From an uncultured Prevotellaceae bacterium (lineage in GTDB: Bacteria > Bacteroidota > Bacteroidia > Bacteroidales > Bacteroidaceae), in the NCBI GenBank assembly GCA_900318815.1, contig ONMA01000001.1, positions 114,210 through 178,209 of the forward strand: a DNA stretch of 64,000 nucleotides, in the 5' to 3' direction. Below are positions 27,624 to 35,360 of this stretch, piece after piece. Position 1 is the first letter of the stretch, and every line of letters begins with the position of its first letter. The notes below the pieces were generated by a model. It had not been told where the DNA came from and searched no databases. It saw only the letters and a program-made list of their open reading frames with translations. A program made the position numbers and the translations under genes.

Positions 27624-27694
27624 CATTTCGGAAACTTTTTTCGTTTATGGGGAAAAAAGCGATTATTTAGGAAATCGATGCGGATTAGGTTCTC

Positions 27695-27931
27695 TCATCG
27701 CGCGCCTCCTTCCTTTGCGTCCCAGTTCTTCAGGGCTTCCTCCACGTTCCACACCACGCCGTCGATGCTCTCGGTGTGCAGCGTGTCGTAGCAGTCGAGC
27801 AGCAGTCGGCGCACCAGTCCGTGGCGCTTCAGGCGGTTGTGCAGCTCGGTGGCGGTGATGCCCATGTGCCGTGCTGTGGCCCCGATGGTCAGGGTGGCGA
27901 ATTGCGTCTGTAGATTATTAATTCTATTCAT
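27695..27931 (-). CDS. Small DUF3791-like protein (gene A, intact copy)
   Basis: A 78-residue protein with TIGATARHMGITATELHNRLKR, a helix-turn-helix-like segment, then LLLDCYDTLHTESIDGVVWNVEEAL, matching DUF3791-type proteins (a Tyr-Asp-x-Leu-His-Thr block followed by an acidic helix). Its stop overlaps an ATG that starts MREPNPHRF..., the first three codons of gene B followed by unrelated bases and a stop: here gene B is lost while gene A is whole. In copy 1 the reverse is true. Such proteins accompany DUF3990-type toxin genes in other genomes, but none is here. Confidence 0.6.
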   Translation of the reverse strand: MNRINNLQTQFATLTIGATARHMGITATELHNRLKRHGLVRRLLLDCYDTLHTESIDGVVWNVEEALKNWDAKEGGAR

Positions 27932-28006
27932 ATATCTTTCATAATGCTGCTGTAGTTGAAATTATGCTTGCAAAATTAACCATTTTATTCCAAAACACAA
28001 TGCAAT

Positions 28007-28315
28007 ATCATCTTAAACTATCTTATTTAAGCGTTTTTCTTTGGTTGTTTGCTAAAGATTGACTAAATTTGCAGCATGTATAATAAAAATTGTATGCCAA
28101 TGGACAGATAAAAGACTATAGAACATAAGACTGCGCTCGACCTTAGGTCGCTTTGCACAGCAAAGAACGTCCACTTTAGATTTTTGTTTTCCGACAATAT
28201 TCAATGACAAAGTAGATGGTCTACGCCGCTCAGTGTGGGGGCATTTACTCGTTTAATATAGAGCGGTTATCCCAATACCTCAGAATGTTTAAACATAGTT
28301 AATCGTCCAAGTTTT
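28007..28315 (+). repeat. Repeat E, copy 2
   Basis: Second copy of the 27085 repeat. The mini-ORF is at 28094-28111, the hairpins at 28138-28150 (CGACC-TTA-GGTCG, a loop change only) and 28151-28165. It ends 30 nt before the DUF2971 gene, so its transcript would be a leader of about 270 nt for that gene. The rest of 27932-28344 holds nothing else recognisable. Confidence 0.8.
28040..28071 (+). promoter_or_regulatory. Promoter inside repeat E copy 2
   Basis: TTTG (28040-28043), 20 nt, TAAATTTG (28064-28071). It is the likely promoter for the leader and the DUF2971 gene. Confidence 0.6.
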
Positions 28316-28344
28316 CTTTTTGTATTTTATTCAAGCAACAATAT

Positions 28345-29148
28345 ATGGCGAAGATATATCATTATACGACTATCGACACTTTTGCATTAATAATGCAGAA
28401 TAAGACAATCCGATTCAATCGTCTTGATCACGTTGATGATAAAGAAGAGACGATTTATGGATCAGGACCATTAGGTATGAAAGTCTGTAGATATGCGTTT
28501 GTATCTTGCTGGACCAGAAACCAGGAGGAGAATCAAGACCTTTGGCAAAAGTACGCTAACAATGGAAAAGGAATCCGTATATCCATAGATGAAGATATGT
28601 TTCAGACTTATCAAATCAGTGACCGTTTCAAGTCTTTTTTCCATGAAATGTTCACAACAATAAACGATTGTGTGTTTGCTCTCCCCCTAAATCAAGCAAA
28701 GCTATATGATGTCAAATATGTGGTAGATAATGAAGAACACATCAAGCATGCTGTAACACAAGAGGGGGCCTACACAAACATCAATCACAACGAGATAGGT
28801 ATATATAAACGCAAAGATGTCTGGGAAAAACAAGGAGAAAGTAGGTTTAAGCTATTTGCTTTACCCTCAAATCTTAGGGCCTCAGAATACATTAACTCCA
28901 AGGATGTTAACAAGACGTTTAGTGCCGTCGACATTTTCAATACTCTTTTGATGTCAAACCATAAAGTAAGTACCAATTACGTTGATATGCCATTAAAACG
29001 ACATGCGTTAGATGGCATTGAGGTGATGATGGGACCCAAAACTACGAGTGAGGATAAGTTGAAAGTTCGTCAGATACTATACCCCTGCTGGATAAATCGC
29101 ATCTTCTCTAAGAGGAAGATAGTGAATAGCTGTTTGAACTATCACTGA
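28345..29148 (+). CDS. DUF2971 protein
   Basis: A 267-residue protein of the DUF2971 type. It begins with a Tyr-His-Tyr-Thr start (IYHYTTIDTFALIMQNKTIRF), then FNRLDHVDDKEE in the place of the family's N-D-P-x-E, a Cys/Trp strand FVSCWTRNQEENQDLWQKYA and GKGIRISI. The C-terminal half is divergent. DUF2971 genes are frequent in defence and mobile regions, but no activity is established. The gene is much richer in A and T than its neighbours outside the island, which suggests transfer. Its leader is repeat E copy 2. Confidence 0.75.
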   Translation: MAKIYHYTTIDTFALIMQNKTIRFNRLDHVDDKEETIYGSGPLGMKVCRYAFVSCWTRNQEENQDLWQKYANNGKGIRISIDEDMFQTYQISDRFKSFFHEMFTTINDCVFALPLNQAKLYDVKYVVDNEEHIKHAVTQEGAYTNINHNEIGIYKRKDVWEKQGESRFKLFALPSNLRASEYINSKDVNKTFSAVDIFNTLLMSNHKVSTNYVDMPLKRHALDGIEVMMGPKTTSEDKLKVRQILYPCWINRIFSKRKIVNSCLNYH

Positions 29149-29340
29149 AAATAGAATATAGAACTAAAACGATATACGATTATATAGAAACAACAGGTAC
29201 AAAGACTATATGATAACCGCCCACCAGCTTGACTCATGGAATACCCCCTACAATCAATAATATAGCAAGCTACAGAAGAATCGAAGTCCTTTGATAAAGG
29301 GCTGGCGTAAGCGTGGGATACCATATAATATAAGGTTTGA

Positions 29341-29391
29341 ATTGCTCAATTTAGCTAAATTTTTGTACATTTTTGTAAATTGAGAGCAATA
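29341..29391. repeat. Imperfect inverted repeat before the lipoprotein gene
   Basis: ATTGCTCAATTTA on the left and TAAATTGAGAGCAAT on the right flank a T-rich 20-nt centre. It could be an operator or a terminator of the DUF2971 message. The remainder of 29149-29340 shows nothing. Confidence 0.5.
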
Positions 29392-29407
29392 TGTGGAAAG
29401 AATGTAG

Positions 29408-29415
29408 TATCTTTG
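29408..29415 (+). promoter_or_regulatory. Promoter -7 box of the lipoprotein gene
   Basis: TATCTTTG fits TAnnTTTG. It ends 9 nt before the ATG at 29424, so the message would have almost no leader unless a later ATG (29427 or 29439) is used. Confidence 0.5.
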
Positions 29416-29423
29416 CGCTCAAT

Positions 29424-30338
29424 ATGATGTCAAAAAGAATGTGGAACAATACTATTTCATCGCATAGGTGTTTTACCTTACCCATTTTGGTGTGTCTGTT
29501 TTTTTCGTGTCTTTCTTGCACAACGAAATCACCAATAGAGAAATGGCATGAGATGTATGATAAGGAATGGGCACAATCCCAGCTTGATAGCATACTGTCC
29601 CCCTATTTTCACATGAACTGGGACGAGACATCGTTAACAATAACTTTTAGCGATGTAGTTCCTCCTATCATCAAAGAATATGGAACATGCAAAGAATACG
29701 GTAATGAAAAATTAGAAGTCTATTCTGTTTGGAGTTTGCCTTTTGATAATGCAGACGATGCTTATCCCATGTCATTGTATGTTAGACATGGGGATGTTAC
29801 TATTTTGTCTAAGGCAAGTGATGGCACTATTAATATAGAGTTGGATAGTATTGAATTTGAAAATGCTGTTAGAGAATTTAGACAAACTCGGCAGGCAGAA
29901 GCGGAAGAGAAAAAGATGGCACTTGCAGAACGTAAAAATGCTGTTAACTTGGCCAATAAAAATAAAACAAGAGTTCATTTTGGTATGTCATCAAAAGATT
30001 ATTACGATTGCAACAAGTTGTTTCTTGAGAATTTTGTAAATGGTTTAATAGGAGATGGTGCTTTCAACTCCCATTTTGAACCCTATATTGCTAAAGGAAA
30101 ATTTGTAGGTTTCGAAGTTACAAGTACAAACTTTGATAATATGATTCTTAATTCCGAAGAAATCTATTGTAATGTGTACAATCAAAGTCATAGATATACA
30201 ATGATTATATCGAAACATATTTCCGATTTGTACAATGCGAGCGTTACCAAAACCATAACCAAAGGAACGATGAATAACAGCCCCACAATAAATATAAAAA
30301 TGTGGTGGAATGGATATGCTAAAATTTATACAAGATGA
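29424..30338 (+). CDS. Hypothetical lipoprotein of the AT-rich island
   Basis: A protein of about 304 residues with a lipoprotein signal: a basic start, a hydrophobic core (FTLPILVCLFFS) and lipobox CLSC-T. After it comes a mature domain with no motif I recognise, a charged helix of about 35 residues rich in Glu, Ala, Arg and Lys (near residues 150-180) and a C-terminal beta-rich part (GFEVTSTNFDNMI ... TINIKMWWNGYAKIY). In-frame ATG codons exist at 29391, 29424, 29427 and 29439; the promoter box lies between the first two, so I use 29424. Composition is AT-rich like its two neighbours. No function assigned. Confidence 0.6.
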   Translation: MMSKRMWNNTISSHRCFTLPILVCLFFSCLSCTTKSPIEKWHEMYDKEWAQSQLDSILSPYFHMNWDETSLTITFSDVVPPIIKEYGTCKEYGNEKLEVYSVWSLPFDNADDAYPMSLYVRHGDVTILSKASDGTINIELDSIEFENAVREFRQTRQAEAEEKKMALAERKNAVNLANKNKTRVHFGMSSKDYYDCNKLFLENFVNGLIGDGAFNSHFEPYIAKGKFVGFEVTSTNFDNMILNSEEIYCNVYNQSHRYTMIISKHISDLYNASVTKTITKGTMNNSPTINIKMWWNGYAKIYTR

Positions 30339-30356
30339 TAACATCGCTATAGAAAA

Positions 30357-31247
30357 ATGGGAAATACAAAAACTGGAATTTGCGCTTTAACCAATAAAGA
30401 ATGTGAACTACAACTTTCTCATATTCTTCCAAAATTTGTCTGGAGATACCAAAAATCCAATGGCTCAAACTATTGGCGTGACAACATTAATCCTAATAAG
30501 GCTATGCAAGATGGCCCAAAAGAATATTTATTGGGCAGATATGCAGAGCAGGAATTTAGTAAAAGAGAAACATGGTTCGCAAATAATATATTCTATCCAT
30601 TTTGTAAAGACCAATTGAAAACCGCAAAAGTTGCGTATAAAGAAGAACTCTATTATTTTTGCATTTCGGTGTTATGGCGTATATTATTATCTACCAAAGA
30701 CTACATAGCCGATCCCAAACTTAAAGCAAAATGTATTATTGCACTGGAAGAATGGCGTGCTTTCCTAAATGGAGGTGATGTCCCTCCTCTATATAATCAG
30801 ATATATATGATGCCAATTAATAGGGAACTATATAATACATTATTATTGCCCATTCCAGAGCATATTTACAAAGAAATATATTGGTATATTTTACGAGACA
30901 CAGATAATGAGATTTATTGCGAGAAGCCAAACAATCGGGCTCTATTTTGTAAAATTCCACGTTTCTTCTTTTGGGCTGTCATAGAACGTGATGATACGGC
31001 TTTGAACTATGGCCTTAGAATATCTCCAGATGGAGGTAAAATCGATTTTAAACGGTATAATATAGGTAAAGGTGGAATAAAGACATTTATATATCAAAGG
31101 GTGATCAATAGAATGAATGAAGAAGAAAAAGCAAGAAAAAAAATTACGAGTACACAAAGAGATTTAATTGAACAAAGGACTCTTCATGACGAACATCTAC
31201 TCAATTCTGAATTAGGTCTATTGTTGAGACAATGTGGCAAATTATAA
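30357..31247 (+). CDS. Hypothetical protein with HNH-like N-terminus
   Basis: A 296-residue protein that opens with ICALTNKECELQLSHILPKFV. The Cys pair followed by L-S-H-I-L-P-K-F resembles the first half of HNH/His-Me nuclease domains that begin with a CxxC-type knuckle and S-H-I-I-P. A second knuckle is not clear: later Cys residues (FYPFCKDQ, LFCKIPRF) are scattered. The rest is helical and unfamiliar and ends in a charged helix. It begins 18 bp after the lipoprotein gene on the same strand, so they may be one transcript. The nuclease idea is only motif resemblance. Confidence 0.5.
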   Translation: MGNTKTGICALTNKECELQLSHILPKFVWRYQKSNGSNYWRDNINPNKAMQDGPKEYLLGRYAEQEFSKRETWFANNIFYPFCKDQLKTAKVAYKEELYYFCISVLWRILLSTKDYIADPKLKAKCIIALEEWRAFLNGGDVPPLYNQIYMMPINRELYNTLLLPIPEHIYKEIYWYILRDTDNEIYCEKPNNRALFCKIPRFFFWAVIERDDTALNYGLRISPDGGKIDFKRYNIGKGGIKTFIYQRVINRMNEEEKARKKITSTQRDLIEQRTLHDEHLLNSELGLLLRQCGKL

Positions 31248-31537
31248 TTTTGTGTTGATTGCGGGGGCGGTTCTGTTGATTTTGATTGCGGGGTTGGTTC
31301 TATTGATCATTTAGAGAGTAAAGTTTTATCTCATGGTCTAAAGCTTTGAGAAGACGAGACGGAATGTAGTCGTCACTGAATAAGCAGTGCTGTTTTACGA
31401 TAAAAAACGAAAACCAGTAATTCCTGTAATTATTTCGGCTATTTATGAGTTACCCACTAATTACTTTATGGTTACCCACTAACTCAAAACCACCCTCTAT
31501 GGACATCTCTCGGGCAATGTATTTGGAGTTAGGTATT

Positions 31538-31951
31538 ATGGCTAAGGTTAAGTATTATGCCAAAGAAAAAACGAATATTGGAACCCACAACTGGTATGCT
31601 GTCCCAGTGCCGAATGGTACGCTGACTTTTGATGAGCTTTGTCTGGAAGCGTATGAAAACACGAGCATCGAGCCCTCGCTGAAGCGGGCTATGGTGACGG
31701 AGTACATGAAGGTTGTGAAGCGGAACGTGCTGAAAGGTTTCCGCGTTCCTGTGGGAGAGCAGTCCCTAATGGTGTACCCGAACTTGAATGCTTCAGTGAA
31801 GGACACGAAGAATCCCGACGGAACGGTGAAGGATGTGGCCACGGCCAAGATGGTGAACGTCATGAAAGGCAAGAGCTACATGGTAGGATGTGATGGTTAT
31901 TATAGAATGCTCTTTCTTTTCCGTCAAGATGGAAAAATCAGGTGTTCTTGA
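31538..31951 (+). pseudogene. HU-like DNA-binding protein, C-terminus apparently frameshifted
   Basis: From the ATG at 31538 the chain MAKVKYYAKE...GTHNWYAVPVPNGTLTFDELCLEA...VTEYMKVVKRNVLKGFRVPVGEQ follows the HU-like DNA-binding domain widespread in Bacteroidetes (chromosomal or phage-island paralogs of HU). After about 110 residues (MKGKSYMVGC) it turns into an unrelated short tail ending at 31951. Another forward frame then stays open with an acidic Gly/Glu-rich tail (EKSGVLEGGSDAAPEPR) as expected for such proteins. A frameshift or small deletion around 31880-31940 would explain this. It may still make a truncated DNA-binding protein. Confidence 0.55.
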
Positions 31952-32066
31952 GGGAGGCTCAGACGCTGCACCAGAGCCTCGTGAAGGAGGACGAGGCGTG
32001 GAAGAAGTCGGTGCCGAGGCTGACAAGATTCTTCAGATGGTTCTAATCATAGTCTTTGTAAGTTGC

Positions 32067-32132
32067 AAGTATGATGTGTGCGATATGTAAGTATGGTGTT
32101 TCCGATAGGCAAGCATGTTGTTTCCGGTGGTA
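32067..32132 (+). repeat. Three 22-nt iteron-like direct repeats
   Basis: Units at 32067-32088, 32089-32110 and 32111-32132 share AAGyATGnTGTkTsCGrTAkGy. A 22-nt period keeps the units on one face of the helix, as in iterons or clustered operator sites. Confidence 0.7.
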
Positions 32133-32184
32133 GAACTTAGGTAGAACTAAAGTAGAGGATAAGTAGAGGATAAGTAGAACTTAA
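32130..32184 (+). repeat. Five 11-nt direct repeats
   Basis: GTAGAACTTAG, GTAGAACTAAA, GTAGAGGATAA (twice) and GTAGAACTTAA follow one another without gaps directly after the 22-nt array, and are followed by an A/T-rich stretch. From 32185 to the promoter I see no gene. Confidence 0.75.
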
Positions 32185-32336
32185 ATTGGTAGTTAATATA
32201 TTGATATAAAGAGATTTATGCTTAATTGAGTAGAGGTTGAGGTAAATATACCATTGAATTGCATGGTGAACGGCCTCTCCGAGAACTGTTTGTGCGAGAA
32301 GTGAGAGGAATTAGTAATACAATTTTTGTGCGAATG

Positions 32337-32369
32337 TTGCATTTGTTTGAGTTTTTATTTGTACCTTTG
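32337..32369 (+). promoter_or_regulatory. Promoter of the AAA ATPase gene
   Basis: TACCTTTG (32362-32369) followed by GCAGC, with TTG at 32337-32339, 22 nt upstream. The leader is about 70 nt. Confidence 0.6.
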
Positions 32370-32443
32370 CAGCAAAATTTCACTGTATAAGTGCAAATAA
32401 TTCACCAATAACGAACAGTAAAAGTTGAAATAATTTCTGAGAT

Positions 32444-33724
32444 ATGGATAAACAGGTCATCAAAAACATCATTATGGAGCGACATCGTGAGGTGCGTGAA
32501 AGACAGCTCGTAGAGCGTCCACAGTTGTTTGAGCCCAGGATGAACTATGTGCTGGTAGGCATCCGCAGGGCCGGCAAGTCGTGCCTGATGATTCAGGACA
32601 TGCAGCAACGCATTGCCACAGGGGAAATTGTTTTGGAAGATTGTCTATATATCAACTTTGAAGATGAGCGCATTCGCTATATGCCAGCTACAGAGTTAGG
32701 AGTTATCCTCGACTGCTATGCCGAGATGTTCGGTGACCATAAGCCCTTGATATACCTCGATGAGATACAGGTTATCGAGGGATGGGAGCAGTTTGTGCGC
32801 CGTCTTGCCGACCAGCAATACCGTGTCATGGTGACGGGGAGCAATGCCAAGATACTCAGTAGCGAGATAGCCACCACGCTGGGCGGTCGTTTTGTCATTC
32901 GTGAAGTCTGGCCTTTCTCCTTCCTGGAGTACCTTTCCTATCGCGGAGTAACACTACGAAATAACTGGCAATACGACTCCATACAGTTACACGAGATTGC
33001 CCGTCGCATGGATGACTATTTCTATTACGGTGGCTTCCCTGAGTCATTCGACCTCCTTGACAAGCGTGAGTGGATCAACAGTCTTTACCAGAAGATTCTC
33101 TTAGGCGACATTGTTGCCCGTCACGGCATCCGCAACACTCGCTCCGTCCGTCTGCTGGCAAAGAAGATGGCCGACAGCGTGATGCAGCCGACAGCCTTGA
33201 CACGCCTACAGCATATTGTCAAATCGACAGGCGAGAAGATAGGCTTGGCCACAGTCAAGGATTATTTAGAGTATTTTGAAGAGAGCTATCTGACTTTCTC
33301 CCTCTCCAATTTCGTGTCACCCGTCACGGATCAGGAGACGATAAAGAAACGTTATTACTCTGACAATGGCATTCTGAATAACTTCCTTTTCAATGGCGAG
33401 ACCAAACTGTTAGAGAACCTATGTGCAGTCCACCTGATGAAGCAGTTCAGCAATACAGATGAACCACGCTTGTTCTATTACAATCGTAACATTGAGGTCG
33501 ATTTCTACGTCCCCGAAGCAGGGCTTGCCGTACAGGCGTCCTTCGACATCAACGACGAGGAAACTCGTCGTCGTGAAGTATCCGACCTCGTGTCTCTTCA
33601 CAAGGCCTTCCCTCTGCAAAGAGCCCTCATCGTCACTCGTGACCACGAGGAGCAGATAACAGAAGGCGGACTCACCATTGAGGTTATCCCTGTTTGGAAG
33701 TGGCTTCTTAAACCGTCGCGTTGA
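32444..33724 (+). CDS. AAA_14/DUF4143 ATPase
   Basis: A 426-residue ATP-binding protein of the common two-domain type AAA_14 + DUF4143. Walker A is GIRRAGKSCL (about 39-48), Walker B LIYLDEIQ (about 101-108), sensor MVTGSNAKIL and arginine-bearing LGGRFVIREVWPFSFLEYL. The C-terminal DUF4143 part ends with a strand pattern typical of a restriction-endonuclease-like fold: YYNRNIEVDFYVPEAGLAVQASF, where E, D and Q sit as in D...E-x-K type nucleases. These proteins are often multi-copy and mobile in Bacteroidetes; the role is unsettled. Confidence 0.85.
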   Translation: MDKQVIKNIIMERHREVRERQLVERPQLFEPRMNYVLVGIRRAGKSCLMIQDMQQRIATGEIVLEDCLYINFEDERIRYMPATELGVILDCYAEMFGDHKPLIYLDEIQVIEGWEQFVRRLADQQYRVMVTGSNAKILSSEIATTLGGRFVIREVWPFSFLEYLSYRGVTLRNNWQYDSIQLHEIARRMDDYFYYGGFPESFDLLDKREWINSLYQKILLGDIVARHGIRNTRSVRLLAKKMADSVMQPTALTRLQHIVKSTGEKIGLATVKDYLEYFEESYLTFSLSNFVSPVTDQETIKKRYYSDNGILNNFLFNGETKLLENLCAVHLMKQFSNTDEPRLFYYNRNIEVDFYVPEAGLAVQASFDINDEETRRREVSDLVSLHKAFPLQRALIVTRDHEEQITEGGLTIEVIPVWKWLLKPSR

Positions 33725-33798
33725 GACTGAAAGGGAACCTGTAAAACTGAAAGATACTAATAATTCAGAGTAAAACGAGCAAAAAAAGTTGCAATTTA

Positions 33799-33830
33799 TT
33801 TGTTTGTTTGGGTGAAAAAGTGTAATTTTG
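33799..33830 (+). promoter_or_regulatory. Promoter of the leucine operon
   Basis: TTTG (33799-33802), 20 nt, TAATTTTG (33823-33830). The leader is only about 25 nt, with no Leu-rich leader peptide or attenuator hairpin. Confidence 0.65.
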
Positions 33831-33860
33831 TCGCCCAAACGGATTTTAAGGTAAAAAAAG

Positions 33861-35360
33861 ATGAGTGACAGATTGTTTGTATTCGACACGACGCTTCGCG
33901 ACGGCGAGCAGGTGCCCGGTTGCCAACTGAATACGATAGAGAAGATTCAGGTGGCCAAGGCACTTGAGCAGTTGGGTGTCGATGTGATTGAGGCAGGATT
34001 TCCGATTAGTTCGCCAGGCGACTTCAACAGCGTGATAGAGATTTCGAAGGCGGTAACTTGGCCCACTGTCTGTGCGCTGACCCGTGCGGTGGAACGCGAC
34101 ATTGACGTGGCAGCCGAGGCGCTGAAGTATGCCAAGCGCAAGCGCATCCATACGGGTATAGGCACGAGCGACTTGCACATACACTATAAATTTAATAGTA
34201 CGCGCGAGGAAATCATCGAGCGTGCCGTGCGTGCCGTGAAGTATGCCAGGAGATATGTGGAAGATGTGGAGTTCTACGCCGAGGATGCGGGACGCACAGA
34301 GAACGAATATTTAGCACAGGTGGTTGAGGCCGTGATTGAAGCCGGAGCGACGGTGGTGAACATCCCCGACACCACGGGCTATTGTTTGCCCGATGAGTTC
34401 GGGGGGAAGATACGCTACCTGATGGAGCATGTAGATAACATCGACAAGGCCATCATTTCGACCCATTGCCATAACGACTTGGGTATGGCTACGGCCAACA
34501 CCTTGGAAGGCGTGCTGAACGGAGCCCGCCAGGTAGAGGTGACTATCAACGGCATTGGCGAGCGTGCCGGCAACACCTCGTTAGAGGAGATTGCCATGAT
34601 TCTGAAGTGTCATAAAGGCATCAACATCGACACCAACATCAACACCACGAAGATATATCCCACGTCGCGATTAGTGTCGTCGCTGATGAACATGCCCGTG
34701 CAGCCCAACAAGGCGGTGGTGGGCCGCAATGCGTTTGCCCATAGCAGCGGCATTCATCAGGACGGCGTGCTGAAGAATGTTCAGACCTACGAGATTATGG
34801 ATCCGAAGGATGTGGGCATCGATGACAACAGCATCGTGCTGACCGCTCGCAGCGGACGTGCTGCCCTGAAGCACCGTCTGCATGCCAACGGCGTGGAACT
34901 TTCGGAAGAGAAACTGGATAAGATATACGAGAAGTTCCTTGCACTGGCCGACCAGAAGAAGGAGGTGACCGATGCCGACGTGTTGATGCTGGCAGGAGCC
35001 GACACAGCCGACCAGCATGCCGTGCGTTTGGATTTCCTGCAGGTGACCACGGGCAAGGGTGTCAAGTCGGTGGCCTCGATAGGTCTGGACATCAGCGGAC
35101 AGAAGTTCGAGGCGGCATCGAGCGGCAACGGCCCCGTGGATGCGGCCATCAAGGCGTTGAAGTGCATCATCCGAAAGACGATGACGCTGAAAGAGTTTAC
35201 CATTCAGGCCATATCGAAAGGCTCGGACGACGTGGGTAAGGTACACATGCAGGTGGAGTATGACGGTTCGTTGTACTACGGCTTCGGTGCCAATACCGAC
35301 ATTGTGACTGCCAGTGTCGAGGCCTATATTGACTGTATCAACAAGTTCAAGAAATCATGA
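33861..35360 (+). CDS. leuA: 2-isopropylmalate synthase
   Basis: A 499-residue enzyme that condenses acetyl-CoA with 2-oxoisovalerate, the first step to leucine. The metal and substrate motif [13 protein letters not shown] is at the N-terminus, [21 protein letters not shown] holds the metal His pair, and [13 protein letters not shown] follows. The C-terminal regulatory domain is present ([20 protein letters not shown]), the region through which leucine inhibits the enzyme. It is the first gene of the cluster and overlaps leuC by 4 bp (ATGA). Confidence 0.95.
   Translation: MSDRLFVFDTTLRDGEQVPGCQLNTIEKIQVAKALEQLGVDVIEAGFPISSPGDFNSVIEISKAVTWPTVCALTRAVERDIDVAAEALKYAKRKRIHTGIGTSDLHIHYKFNSTREEIIERAVRAVKYARRYVEDVEFYAEDAGRTENEYLAQVVEAVIEAGATVVNIPDTTGYCLPDEFGGKIRYLMEHVDNIDKAIISTHCHNDLGMATANTLEGVLNGARQVEVTINGIGERAGNTSLEEIAMILKCHKGINIDTNINTTKIYPTSRLVSSLMNMPVQPNKAVVGRNAFAHSSGIHQDGVLKNVQTYEIMDPKDVGIDDNSIVLTARSGRAALKHRLHANGVELSEEKLDKIYEKFLALADQKKEVTDADVLMLAGADTADQHAVRLDFLQVTTGKGVKSVASIGLDISGQKFEAASSGNGPVDAAIKALKCIIRKTMTLKEFTIQAISKGSDDVGKVHMQVEYDGSLYYGFGANTDIVTASVEAYIDCINKFKKS

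Noticed and set aside
31335..31420. Minus-strand remnant resembling the end of gene B (SDDYI..RLLKAL)
   Set aside because: The match is short and cannot be told from chance by eye; a protein profile search would decide.
32255..32310. Possible group II intron fragment around GAACGGCCTCTCCGAG
   Set aside because: No domain V hairpin or intron boundary could be recognised.
33831..33860. Leucine attenuator
   Set aside because: The leader is too short and has no Leu-rich peptide or competing hairpins.
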